Assembly (NCBI GenBank): GCA_030950085.1
Contig: JAUZRW010000039.1
Location: 51,248-115,247 of the forward strand
Length of the DNA stretch: 64,000 nt
DNA from: Anaerolineae bacterium
Lineage (GTDB): Bacteria; Chloroflexota; Anaerolineae; Aggregatilineales; Phototrophicaceae
Direction: 5' to 3'
The translations under genes were made by a program, and so were the position numbers. The notes below the pieces were generated by a model that made no database searches, was not told the DNA's origin, and worked only from the letters and a program-made list of their open reading frames with translations. Below are positions 24,621 through 33,491 of this stretch, piece by piece. Numbering within the stretch: the first letter of the stretch is position 1; every line of letters begins with the position of its first letter.

Positions 24621-26348
24621 CTACAAATTCCGAATATAACGTCCAAGAATAAAACGTTCGGCGATGCTTACAGCCACAAAGAAGAATACGCCTACCGAAG
24701 CTGCCATAATAATAGATGCCCACAATTTGGGAGTAGAAATCAAACTGTAATCAGAGCTAAAATCAAGGATAGCACGTCCTAAACCATCACCAATACCAGA
24801 TGGGAGTTCGCCGATAATCGCCCCGACCACACTTGCCGTTGCCGATACTTTCAATGCTGTGAAGATATAAGGCAATGCTGCCGGAACTCGCAGTTTCCAT
24901 AAAATTGCCCAATGGTTTGCTGCATAAGAACGCATTAAATCGACTTCAATTTGTGATGGTGATTGCAATCCGCGTAATGTATTAATTGTGACGGGGAAAA
25001 ATGTCAGATAGGCGGCAATAACCGATACCGAAGTTTGACTCGCTCCGAGCCAGATAACCACCATCGGCGCAATAGCTAAGATAGGCACTGTTTGTGACGC
25101 GACCACATAAGGCAATAATGACCGTTCCATTATGGCGGAATGTGCAAACACTACACCCAGCATGAAACCAAACAGTGCGCCGAAAACAAAGCCTAGAGCC
25201 GCTTCGCCCCATGTATAGAAACCGGCATCTGCCAGAATACGCAGCAACAACTGAGACCCATTGCGACGGGCTGGCTGTAGAAAGGCTTCCGCTATGGTTT
25301 GTAGGTGTGGCAAATTGATATTATTCAAGATTTTCAAGTCAACAACAACCAGATTGCGAGGTTGAGACAAGTAATTCGTATCGGCGAATTCACCCTCGAC
25401 TGTAGCAAGCCGCACAGTAAGAAATTCAGGTATAGTAGACCATCGTTCACCATCTTCTACGCGGACGGCAATACTCAATCGACTTGGAAATTCTGGCGCG
25501 ACGGACATCAATCCAATTCGGTCTGTGCGGTCTAAATTGTCGAGATAGCGTAAATTCGGATAAGGCATCGTCTCAGGGTCAACATCGGGGTCAACTTGCG
25601 CCACCATCACATCAGACAAATCTCGCCTATCGAGGATAATAGCATCAACATCACCATTTTCGAGTGCAAGCAATCCATCATCTAGTATCGGGTATGTCGA
25701 GTATTCCCATGACTCTTGTGAGAGTAGAATCTTGTAATTGACTGAGGCAGCAAAAGCCTTACTCGTTTCCCATACGATGAAAAGTGTACTTAACACCACA
25801 AAAAAACCTAGAACACGAGTCACTTTGCCCGGCGCGAAAAGCAAGACAACAAGCATCAGCGTAATTGCAAGCAACAAGACTGTAACAACATTACTGTTGT
25901 CAATCACTGGCACAATAAAAAGAAGGACATCTAGCCCTAGCAAAACAGCTAACAGAGAATGGCGTGTCACACTAGATTGCATGAAGAGTGTAACAATGCC
26001 GATGATTGCTAGTATGCCAATTGTGCCTGTCCACAAAACGAGACCATTTTGCATGGTATCCAGTATAATTTCCGGCTCAAGAAATTCAGCATCTAGTGAT
26101 TGCGCCCAATTTTCAGCAAATTGCCCAAGAATAGATTCAATTTCATCTTCTTCAGTCTGGTCACTCATCCAAAGCCCAAGTTCACCAACTGTCGAATCGA
26201 GCAACAATTCATCTTCTGCCGTCAATTGGGCAAATATTGTTGCCATCCAAAAAACCATAGCAATAACGACAAGCATCAATACAGCAATACCTACTGTTTG
26301 TGGTGTTAGGCGACTTATCTTAGGTGGTTCTTCTATAACATTTGTCAT
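24621..26348 (-). CDS. ABC permease with large N-terminal extension
   Basis: The product is 575 residues, twice the usual permease length. Residues 1-195 contain about five hydrophobic helices. Residues 200-350 form a soluble, probably extracytoplasmic segment with binding-protein-like patterns (LDDGLLALENGDVDAIILDRRDL). Residues 360-575 are a standard SsuC-like permease with EAA motif EVDLMRSYAANHWAILWKLRVPAALPYIF. The gene precedes the ATPase by 12 bases. The extension looks like a tethered accessory or binding domain. The shared frame argues for a genuine fusion rather than an assembly error. Confidence 0.8.
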   Translation of the reverse strand: MTNVIEEPPKISRLTPQTVGIAVLMLVVIAMVFWMATIFAQLTAEDELLLDSTVGELGLWMSDQTEEDEIESILGQFAENWAQSLDAEFLEPEIILDTMQNGLVLWTGTIGILAIIGIVTLFMQSSVTRHSLLAVLLGLDVLLFIVPVIDNSNVVTVLLLAITLMLVVLLFAPGKVTRVLGFFVVLSTLFIVWETSKAFAASVNYKILLSQESWEYSTYPILDDGLLALENGDVDAIILDRRDLSDVMVAQVDPDVDPETMPYPNLRYLDNLDRTDRIGLMSVAPEFPSRLSIAVRVEDGERWSTIPEFLTVRLATVEGEFADTNYLSQPRNLVVVDLKILNNINLPHLQTIAEAFLQPARRNGSQLLLRILADAGFYTWGEAALGFVFGALFGFMLGVVFAHSAIMERSLLPYVVASQTVPILAIAPMVVIWLGASQTSVSVIAAYLTFFPVTINTLRGLQSPSQIEVDLMRSYAANHWAILWKLRVPAALPYIFTALKVSATASVVGAIIGELPSGIGDGLGRAILDFSSDYSLISTPKLWASIIMAASVGVFFFVAVSIAERFILGRYIRNL

Positions 26349-26389
26349 GTAGCGAATTCAAATCTATTGGTGTGTATGAATCATGATTT

Positions 26390-26411
26390 ATAGGGGTTAC
26401 TTCACCCCTAT
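26390..26411 (-). terminator. Hairpin between aminotransferase and permease genes
   Basis: ATAGGGGT and ACCCCTAT form a perfect 8-bp stem with a 6-base loop, just after the aminotransferase stop on the minus strand. It lacks a strong T tract, so it may attenuate rather than stop transcription into the transporter genes. Confidence 0.5.
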
Positions 26412-26427
26412 ACGGATAACAACTATC

Positions 26428-27717
26428 CTAAGAAGATACTTCTAGCAATGCTTTAGCCAACATATCGAATGCCATATTCATATCATCATCTGACACATTG
26501 AGATGGGGTGATATACGAATGACGTTGTTATACAAGCCCCCCTTGCCCAACAATAACCCTTGTTCTTTAGCCGTATCCATTAGTGCAACCGCCATTTTAT
26601 AGTCGGGTGTTTTTGTATTTGGTTCGATAATTTCCATCGCTTGCATCAAACCCATGCCGCGCACCTCCCCAATGAATGGAAACTCTGCCTGAAATTCTTC
26701 TAGTTTTTCGCGCAGTTTCGCACCCTGTACCGACGCATTGTCTTTGAGGTTGTTTTCTTCAATATATTCAATCGTTGCAAGTGCCGTAGCCATTGTCACT
26801 GGATTTCCACCAAATGTGGAGAATGTCGCACCTTTTACGGCATCTGCAATTTCTGGTGTCGCAATTGTGCAGCCAATCGGCGCACCATTTCCCATACCCT
26901 TAGCGAAGGTCATAATATCCGGTTCAACACCAAACTGCTCAATCCCAAACCACTTGCCGCCTGTACGTCCCCATCCGGTTTGAACTTCATCGGCGATGAA
27001 AACACCACCTGCTGCTTTCACAATCGGCATAATGCGTTCAAAGTAATCTTGCGGTGGCACAATAAAACCACCCACTCCTTGAATTGGTTCTGCCATGAAT
27101 GCGCCGATTTGACCGTTGGTTTGGGTGGCAATCGTTTCTTCAAGGTCTTGGACACATAAATCGACAAGTTGTTCGGGGGTTAGTCCGACTGGCGCACGAT
27201 ATGTATAGGGATTGCGAACATGCTTGATATAGGGGTCAACAACACCACCTAAACGCCAAGAACCATGTGCTGTGAGGCTCATCGCCATCATTGAACGCCC
27301 CGAATAAGCATGGCGCAAGGTGATAATAATCGGATTGCCAGTATACATACGGGCAGCCATGACAGCCGTTTCATTTGCTTCTGTGCCACTGCTCGTAAAA
27401 TAGACTTTTTGTAAGCGACCCGGTGTAAGTTCTGCAACTTTTTCCGCTAGGCGAACCATGTTTTCATTGATGTAAATCGTCGTGGTATGTTGTACTTTTT
27501 GTAGTTGCTCAAGTGTGCGTTGTGTGATTTCATCATTGCAATGTCCCACAGAAACAGTGAGTACACCACCAAAAAAATCCAGATAGCGATTGCCATCTAT
27601 ATCCCAAATGTATTGGTCTTTGGCATGGTCTACTACTATTGGATTATTAGCATGGTATGGTGCAGCAGCCGGAAACATAACATTCTGATAGCGTTCAAGA
27701 ATACTATCTGTAGACAT
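26428..27717 (-). CDS. Class III (omega) aminotransferase, AGXT2-like
   Basis: The product is 429 residues from ATG 27717, which is preceded by GGAGAAGAGA; the frame extends to 27795 without a good start. The PLP enzyme signature is present: TSSGTEANETAVMAAR, EPIQGVGGF, FIADEVQTGWGRTG, and the Schiff-base Lys in MTFAKGMGNGAPIG. Relatives transfer amino groups from beta-alanine, 3-aminoisobutyrate or ornithine to pyruvate or glyoxylate. The divergent semialdehyde dehydrogenase gene and nearby beta-ureidopropionase make beta-alanine or 3-aminoisobutyrate the likely donor. Confidence 0.88.
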   Translation of the reverse strand: MSTDSILERYQNVMFPAAAPYHANNPIVVDHAKDQYIWDIDGNRYLDFFGGVLTVSVGHCNDEITQRTLEQLQKVQHTTTIYINENMVRLAEKVAELTPGRLQKVYFTSSGTEANETAVMAARMYTGNPIIITLRHAYSGRSMMAMSLTAHGSWRLGGVVDPYIKHVRNPYTYRAPVGLTPEQLVDLCVQDLEETIATQTNGQIGAFMAEPIQGVGGFIVPPQDYFERIMPIVKAAGGVFIADEVQTGWGRTGGKWFGIEQFGVEPDIMTFAKGMGNGAPIGCTIATPEIADAVKGATFSTFGGNPVTMATALATIEYIEENNLKDNASVQGAKLREKLEEFQAEFPFIGEVRGMGLMQAMEIIEPNTKTPDYKMAVALMDTAKEQGLLLGKGGLYNNVIRISPHLNVSDDDMNMAFDMLAKALLEVSS

Positions 27718-27918
27718 TCTCTTCTCCAAAATGGCGTTTAAGTCGCCAAAAATCTCTAAAATAGTTAATATGGCATCAATAGTACCTGTCTTCACGAAAT
27801 CTCACAACGGGATTATTTCCCAAATTTCAGCAAAATAGAAGCAAAACCCTCGCAGCACTGTGTAAATCATGCTATTGTTTGGAGACACACATCATATGAT
27901 GAATAGGAGATATTTTCT

Positions 27919-29370
27919 ATGACACGGAAACTTAAAAACTATATAGGTGGTGAATGGGTTGAAGCATCTGCCGAAGCCGTCATTCCTGTCGAGAATCCAG
28001 CCACATGCGAAATCATGGCAGATTGCCCCGATTCAACGGCTGATGATGTCAATCAAGCTGTTGAAGCCGCAGTCGCAGGCTTTGAAGAATGGCGACGGAC
28101 ACCGGTTCTCAGTCGCGCTCAGTATATGCACCATTTCAAAAATCTTGTGGAAGACAATTTTGAGAAAATCTCACAAGTGATGGTGATGGAAAGTGGCAAA
28201 ACAATAGATGAGGCGCGAGGTGAAGTGCGTCGGGCTATCGAAAGTATTGATTATGCCATGAGCGTACCTGTTTTGATGCGGAGCGATGGGCTTGAAGACA
28301 TTAGCTCTGGTATTGACGAAACGACCATTCGCCAACCCGCAGGTGTATTTGTAGCGATAACCCCGTTCAATTTTCCATTTATGGTGCCTTTATGGTTTCT
28401 ACCAACAGCCATCACCTGTGGCAATACGTTCATCCTAAAGCCATCCCCACAAACGCCCCTCAGTACAGAATTGTTATTTGAGATGCTTGATGAAATTGAT
28501 TTGCCGGAGGGTGTTGTCAACCTCGTCAATGGCGGTATTGCATCATCAGAAGCTCTCATGAAACACCCTGATGTGACAGGCGTTTCATTTGTTGGGTCAA
28601 GCCATGTAGCGAAAATTATCTATGAAACGTGTACGGCACAAGGTAAACGTGTTCAAGCACAAGGCGGCGCAAAGAATTATATCGCTGTGATGCCGGATGC
28701 GGACATGGAGTCCAGTGTGAAGAATATTCTCGGCGCGGCATATGGTTGTGCTGGTCAACGTTGCCTTGCGGCGGCTGTTGCTGTCGGTGTCGGTGAGGCT
28801 TACGGTAAACTCAAGGACGAGTTGGTCAAACAAGCTAAAACGCTACAAGTTGGCTATGGTCTGGAAGAAACAACGCAAATGGGTACAGTTATCAGTGGCG
28901 CTGCTAAAGAACGCATCGAAAAGATGATCCAACAAGGGGTTGATGATGGTGCATCAATCGTACTTGATGGACGCGGCAAAGTGGTTGATGGTTATGAAAA
29001 TGGTTCATTTGTCGGACCCACAATCCTCGCCGATGTCAAGACAGACATGGTGGTTGCACGCGAAGAAATCTTTGGACCCGTTCTTTCACTCATGAAAGCG
29101 GATAGCTTTGAAGAAGCCGTAGGCATTATCAATAATAGTCATTATGGGAACGCCGCCAGCATTTTTACGAGCAGTGGAAAATATGCCCGCGAATTTAAGT
29201 ACAACGTAAATGCAGGGAATGTCGGTGTCAATATTGGTGTGGCAGCACCATCGGCTTCCTTCCCCTTCGGCGGACAAAAAGACTCGTTCTTCGGAGATTT
29301 ACATGGGCAAGGCATGGATTCGATTGAGTTTTATACTGAACGTAAAATTGTAATCGAACGGTGGATTTAG
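27919..29370 (+). CDS. mmsA: CoA-acylating methylmalonate/malonate-semialdehyde dehydrogenase
   Basis: The product is 483 residues; the start is ATG 27919 with AGGAGATATTTTCT before it. Aldehyde dehydrogenase motifs include TPFNFPFMVPLWFLP, VQAQGGAKNYIAVMPDAD and the catalytic Cys in GCAGQRCLAA, all characteristic of the MmsA/IolA branch that lacks the general-base glutamate. It converts malonate semialdehyde or methylmalonate semialdehyde to acetyl- or propionyl-CoA. These are exactly the products of beta-alanine or 3-aminoisobutyrate transamination by the neighbouring enzyme. Confidence 0.9.
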   Translation: MTRKLKNYIGGEWVEASAEAVIPVENPATCEIMADCPDSTADDVNQAVEAAVAGFEEWRRTPVLSRAQYMHHFKNLVEDNFEKISQVMVMESGKTIDEARGEVRRAIESIDYAMSVPVLMRSDGLEDISSGIDETTIRQPAGVFVAITPFNFPFMVPLWFLPTAITCGNTFILKPSPQTPLSTELLFEMLDEIDLPEGVVNLVNGGIASSEALMKHPDVTGVSFVGSSHVAKIIYETCTAQGKRVQAQGGAKNYIAVMPDADMESSVKNILGAAYGCAGQRCLAAAVAVGVGEAYGKLKDELVKQAKTLQVGYGLEETTQMGTVISGAAKERIEKMIQQGVDDGASIVLDGRGKVVDGYENGSFVGPTILADVKTDMVVAREEIFGPVLSLMKADSFEEAVGIINNSHYGNAASIFTSSGKYAREFKYNVNAGNVGVNIGVAAPSASFPFGGQKDSFFGDLHGQGMDSIEFYTERKIVIERWI

Positions 29371-29376
29371 AATAAC

Positions 29377-29739
29377 ATGGCTTCTCTCAATACATTTGGT
29401 GCGATTCTGACCTATGCTATCGAACTTGAAATGCAGATTCGTGATTATTACCAAACAATCAACAATTCAGAGCGTGCCAATGCTGCTGATAAACGACGCG
29501 GTAAGTTGGAACGTGTACGGCGCGAAAATGTGCTAGAAATTACGCTTGAACCCATTGAAGGTCTGGATGAATCGAATTACAGGCTGAATTTCGATGACAC
29601 ATCCGAAGCAGGTCAAAATGTGATCGAGACCATAGCCGCTCGTTTTTATGAAGACGTTGCGCCAAGCATTAATGTTCGTCAGGCGCAGCGTGCTTTAGAA
29701 CGCTGTGGTAAAGAACACGCGAAAATCGTAATAAGTTAA
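29377..29739 (+). CDS. Small ferritin-like or helical protein
   Basis: The product is 120 residues, only 6 bases after mmsA. The N-terminus FGAILTYAIELEMQIRDYYQ resembles helix one of small ferritin-like proteins with an E-x6-Y pattern. The other half is charged and has no complete second metal-binding helix, so the assignment is weak. Position suggests co-expression with the catabolic genes. Confidence 0.5.
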   Translation: MASLNTFGAILTYAIELEMQIRDYYQTINNSERANAADKRRGKLERVRRENVLEITLEPIEGLDESNYRLNFDDTSEAGQNVIETIAARFYEDVAPSINVRQAQRALERCGKEHAKIVIS

Positions 29740-29859
29740 TCAACAACTGTGGGTGTGATGATGAATTGCGCCCATTATTGGCTGTTGGCGTATCAAGCCA
29801 AAAACCCAAGATGTAGCTATACTTTGTAGTCTATAAAAATACAAAAGGAGTTAATTTTT

Positions 29860-30732
29860 ATGAGTGACCGACGGATTGTTCGTGCTGCTTTGGTTCAGGC
29901 GACATGGACAGGCGATAAAGAGTCGATGATTGAAAAACATATCGACTATGCTCGCAAAGCTGCCGCAGATGGCGCACAAATCATGTGCTTCCAAGAATTG
30001 TTTTATGGACCCTATTTTTGCCAAGTGCAAGACCCTCAATTCTTCGCTTATACCGAAGAAATTCCTGATGGTCCCACCACAAAACGAATGCAAGACCTCG
30101 CTAAAGAACTGAATATGGTACTGGTTGTGCCACTGTATGAACGTGATGGTGTCGGTGTATATTACAACACGGCGGCTGTCATTGATGCTGACGGGACATA
30201 TCTTGGCAAGTATCGCAAAACACATATTCCACATTTGCCCGGCTTCTGGGAGAAATTCTACTTCCGCCCCGGCAATCTCGGTTATCCCGTATTTGATACG
30301 GCTGTTGGAAAAGTTGGTGTCTATATCTGCCATGACCGCCATTTCCCCGAAGGCGCACGCGCACTAGGACTTAACGGTGCGGAGATGGTTTTCATGCCGT
30401 CGGCAACATCACGCGGCTTAAGCCAGCATTTGTGGCGTATTGAGCAAACATCACACGCCATCTTCAATACATATTATGTTGGTACGATTAACCGCATTGG
30501 CATCGAAGATTTAGGCGATGACGATTTCTATGGCGAAAGTTACTTCTGCACGCCGAAAGGTGAATTTATTGGCGACCTTGGCAGCGCACATGATGAAGAA
30601 CTCATTATACGTGACCTTGACCTTGATGTTATCCAAGAGGTACGCGATACGTGGCATTTCTACTTTAACCGTCGCCCTGACCAGTATGGCGCATTGGTGG
30701 AAGACACAGTATCCGTCAAGTTGGATTCGTAG
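29860..30732 (+). CDS. Beta-ureidopropionase / N-carbamoyl amidohydrolase
   Basis: The product is 290 residues, with AGGAG upstream. The carbon-nitrogen hydrolase triad is clear: Glu in CFQELFYGPYF, Lys in GKYRKTHIPHLPGFWEKFYF, and Cys in VYICHDRHFPE. The GFWEKFYFRPG segment is typical of N-carbamoyl-beta-alanine and N-carbamoylputrescine amidohydrolases. It would hydrolyse N-carbamoyl-beta-alanine to beta-alanine, CO2 and ammonia, the third step of reductive pyrimidine breakdown. The neighbouring hydantoinase supplies the substrate. Confidence 0.88.
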   Translation: MSDRRIVRAALVQATWTGDKESMIEKHIDYARKAAADGAQIMCFQELFYGPYFCQVQDPQFFAYTEEIPDGPTTKRMQDLAKELNMVLVVPLYERDGVGVYYNTAAVIDADGTYLGKYRKTHIPHLPGFWEKFYFRPGNLGYPVFDTAVGKVGVYICHDRHFPEGARALGLNGAEMVFMPSATSRGLSQHLWRIEQTSHAIFNTYYVGTINRIGIEDLGDDDFYGESYFCTPKGEFIGDLGSAHDEELIIRDLDLDVIQEVRDTWHFYFNRRPDQYGALVEDTVSVKLDS

Positions 30733-30769
30733 CCCGATAAACAAACGGTGAGATAAAATTAACAACAAC

Positions 30770-30796
30770 ATAGGCGCAACACAATATCGCGCCTAT
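30770..30796 (+). terminator. Intrinsic terminator after the amidohydrolase gene
   Basis: ATAGGCGC and GCGCCTAT form a perfect 8-bp stem with an 11-base loop followed by TATTTATT. Confidence 0.75.
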
Positions 30797-30824
30797 TATT
30801 TATTCACTTCATCTGGAGATTTTT

Positions 30825-31820
30825 ATGGAATTTGCAATCACATTTAAGGGTGATATTTCGCCAGAGCGCACAGTTGCGCTGACGAAACAAGCTGAAGTTG
30901 CTGGTTTCAAATACGCTTGGTTTTTTGATTCGCATGTATTGTGGCGTGAATGTTATGTGACAATGGCGCTGTGTATGGCGAATACCACTACAATGAAATA
31001 TGGACCCCTTGTAACCAACCCCGGCGTGCGCGAGTGGTCGGTAGCAGCGAGTCTGTATGCCAGTTTGAGTGTTCAGAGTGGTAATCGTTTTGAAGTGGGT
31101 CTAGGGCGTGGTGACAGTTCACGGCGCGTTCTCGGTAAAAAGCCGATGACGATAGCCAATATGGTGGAATTCACTCACGCTATTAAGGGTATGGTGCGTG
31201 GCGATAATGTTCAATATCATGGAACAGAGGCGCAATTACCGTGGGCAAACGGCTATGATATGCCTGTTTGGATTGCTGCCTATGGACCCAAAGCATTGAA
31301 AGCTGCCGGAGCAGCCGGTGATGGCTTGGTTATTCAGTTAGCAGATATCGGACTGGTAAAATATTTCAGCAATCAAGCGATTGAAGGCGGAAAAGCTGCC
31401 GGACGGGATATGTCCAACTATAAAATCATGTCAGCCGCGCCTGTATGGGTTGGCGATATGGACAAAGCCCGTGAACAAACACGCTGGTTTCCGGCAATGG
31501 TCGGCAATCATGTCGCAGATATTGTCGAAAAATACGGTATGAATGACCCTGATATTCCACAACACCTCACGGCGTATATCAAAGGGCGCAAGGGTTATGA
31601 TTATCATGAACACGCTGATAAAGATGCCGACCACCTTGATTTCATCACTGATGAGACGGTTGACGCATTTAGCATTCTGGGTCCAGTAGAAGCGCATGTC
31701 GAAAAATTAAAGGAATTGGAAGCGGCAGGTGTCGCACAGTTCAATATTTATTTGATGTGTGGCGAAGAAGAACGTATGGTTGCTGAATACGCAGAACACG
31801 TCATCCCACATTTTCAATAA
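30825..31820 (+). CDS. LLM-class F420-dependent oxidoreductase
   Basis: The product is 331 residues with a luciferase-like TIM barrel. It opens MEFAITFKGDISPERTV, followed by KYAWFFDSHVLW, MKYGPLVTNPGVREW and FEVGLGRGDSSRRVLG. As I recall it, this resembles the F420-type LLM subfamily that recurs beside hydantoinase genes. The reaction is not known. It may reduce or oxidise a pyrimidine-derived ring or an intermediate, and a dihydropyrimidine dehydrogenase (PreA/PreT type) is not seen in the window. It is flanked by the amidohydrolase and hydantoinase genes. Confidence 0.75.
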   Translation: MEFAITFKGDISPERTVALTKQAEVAGFKYAWFFDSHVLWRECYVTMALCMANTTTMKYGPLVTNPGVREWSVAASLYASLSVQSGNRFEVGLGRGDSSRRVLGKKPMTIANMVEFTHAIKGMVRGDNVQYHGTEAQLPWANGYDMPVWIAAYGPKALKAAGAAGDGLVIQLADIGLVKYFSNQAIEGGKAAGRDMSNYKIMSAAPVWVGDMDKAREQTRWFPAMVGNHVADIVEKYGMNDPDIPQHLTAYIKGRKGYDYHEHADKDADHLDFITDETVDAFSILGPVEAHVEKLKELEAAGVAQFNIYLMCGEEERMVAEYAEHVIPHFQ

Positions 31821-31834
31821 ACATGATTAATTTT

Positions 31835-31859
31835 TAGGGGTGCAATCTTTGTACTCCTA
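31835..31859 (+). terminator. Hairpin between LLM and dihydropyrimidinase genes
   Basis: TAGGGGTGCA and TGTACTCCTA pair at 8 of 10 positions around a 5-base loop. The following tract is only moderately T-rich, so it may be an attenuator. Confidence 0.45.
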
Positions 31860-31884
31860 TATCTCATTTTAGGAGTGATAAAAT

Positions 31885-33366
31885 ATGGGTTTGTTATTCA
31901 AAAATGGCACGATTATAACCGCAAGCGATACAATTGAAGCGGATTTGCTAGTTGAAGGTGAGATTATCACGCTGATTGGCAATAATCTCGACACTGATGG
32001 ACATGAAGTTGTTGATTGTTCTGGTATGTACTTGATGCCCGGTGGTATTGATGTTCATACTCATCTTGAACTATTCGATTTCGGTAACACAACCAGTAAT
32101 GATGATTTCGATACAGGTCACAAAGCCGCCGCATTTGGTGGCACAACGTCACATATCGACTTCGTGATTCAGCCAATTGGCGGCACATTACATGATGGTC
32201 TTGATGCGTGGCGCAAAAAATCACAACATCTGGCACAAATTGATTATAGTTTTCACATGGCTGTCACTGATTTGAACGATGATATCATGAAAGAAATCCC
32301 CACACTGATTGATGAAGGTATTACCAGCCTCAAGGTATTTATGGCATATAAAAATGTCTTTATGGTGGATGATGCAACGCTCTACAATACGATGCGAGTT
32401 GCAGCAGAACATGGCATGATTGTCATGGTACATGCTGAAAATGGCGATGTTGAAGCGGCATTGACTCCGGCATTGTTGGCAGAAGGTAAGACTACCCCCT
32501 ATCATCACGGGGTATCGCGTCCACCAGAAATCGAAGGTGAGGCGACTAATCGGGCTGTTGTGATGTCGGGTTTAACAGGCTGTCCCTTGTATGTTGTGCA
32601 TATGACCTGTGAAGAATCGATTGATGCTTTACGGCGCGGACGGGCTGCCGGCTATCCTGTTATGGGTGAATCTTGTACACAATACTTCTTCCTGACACAT
32701 GATGACGATTTAGGCGCAGATGGTTTCGAGGGTGCGAAGTACGTGTGTTCACCTCCGATTCGCTCGAAACATGATCATAACGTTTTGTGGCAAGCAGTAC
32801 GGGATGGCACGCTACAAGCAGTTAGTACAGACCATTGCAACTACTGGTTTGAAGGGGGTATTGGACCCTGGGAAGAGTGGCAAGCAGAACACAAAAATAC
32901 TGCGTGGAACACCTATGAAAAACAGGATCCATCGTATCGTCGTCCCGGTAAGGAACGGGGTAAAGGTGATTTCTCAAAAATCCCGAATGGAATGCCCGGT
33001 CTTGAAGAGCGTATGATGGTTATGTGGGAACACGGTGTCAACAAAGGACGTATTTCTGCAAACCGTTTTGTTGAACTCCATTGCACTAATCCCGCCAAGA
33101 TTTTCGGCATGTATCCGAAAAAAGGCACATTGTCTGTCGGTTCAGATGCCGATATTGTGGTGTTTGACCCCAATAAAGAGCATGTTCTCAGTGTCGAGAC
33201 AACCCACATGCGGACAGATTATATCGTATACGAAGGTTGGGAAATTACAGGGAAACCTGTGAAGGTCTATCAACGAGGAAATTTACTGGTAGATGGCGAA
33301 GAATGGCACGGTAAAAATGGCAATGGTCAATTTGTTGCCCGTAAGCCTAATGCCCCGGTTCTCTAA
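31885..33366 (+). CDS. Dihydropyrimidinase / D-hydantoinase
   Basis: The product is 493 residues, close to the family's usual 460-490. The metal ligands and carboxylated lysine are visible: HxH in GGIDVHTHLELFDFG, Lys in SLKVFMAYKN, His in MVHAENGD and VVHMT, and Asp in VSTDHCNYW. It opens dihydropyrimidine or hydantoin rings to N-carbamoyl acids. The amidohydrolase, aminotransferase and semialdehyde dehydrogenase genes nearby complete the route to acetyl- or propionyl-CoA. A strong terminator follows. Confidence 0.92.
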   Translation: MGLLFKNGTIITASDTIEADLLVEGEIITLIGNNLDTDGHEVVDCSGMYLMPGGIDVHTHLELFDFGNTTSNDDFDTGHKAAAFGGTTSHIDFVIQPIGGTLHDGLDAWRKKSQHLAQIDYSFHMAVTDLNDDIMKEIPTLIDEGITSLKVFMAYKNVFMVDDATLYNTMRVAAEHGMIVMVHAENGDVEAALTPALLAEGKTTPYHHGVSRPPEIEGEATNRAVVMSGLTGCPLYVVHMTCEESIDALRRGRAAGYPVMGESCTQYFFLTHDDDLGADGFEGAKYVCSPPIRSKHDHNVLWQAVRDGTLQAVSTDHCNYWFEGGIGPWEEWQAEHKNTAWNTYEKQDPSYRRPGKERGKGDFSKIPNGMPGLEERMMVMWEHGVNKGRISANRFVELHCTNPAKIFGMYPKKGTLSVGSDADIVVFDPNKEHVLSVETTHMRTDYIVYEGWEITGKPVKVYQRGNLLVDGEEWHGKNGNGQFVARKPNAPVL

Positions 33367-33371
33367 AAAAT

Positions 33372-33402
33372 ACGTGTGGGAGGAACATTACCTCCCACAC
33401 GT
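33372..33402. terminator. Strong hairpin between convergent genes
   Basis: ACGTGTGGGAGG and CCTCCCACACGT form a perfect 12-bp stem with a 7-base loop just after the dihydropyrimidinase stop. It can also stop transcription arriving from the minus-strand SDR gene. Confidence 0.8.
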
Positions 33403-33417
33403 TCTGTATAAAAATAT

Positions 33418-33491
33418 ATTTGTTAGACCAGATAGATTATCCTCTATCACACAAATTTGCAGAAAACATGATGAAACCCCGCAAGGGGCTA
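33418..33491 (-). repeat. Degenerate minus-strand copy of the dispersed element
   Basis: Read on the minus strand from the SDR stop TAG, the sequence gives CCCCTTGCGGGGTTTCATC, then a TGCAAA segment, a GATAAT stretch and CTAACAAAT. This aligns loosely with copies A and C. The hairpin and post-stop position are kept but the core differs, so it may be a decayed member or partly coincidental. Confidence 0.35.

Noticed and set aside
25738..26352. A 204-codon plus-strand frame opposite the long permease gene
   Set aside because: It is a shadow frame with Ser/Thr-rich low-complexity content on the opposite strand of a clear coding region.
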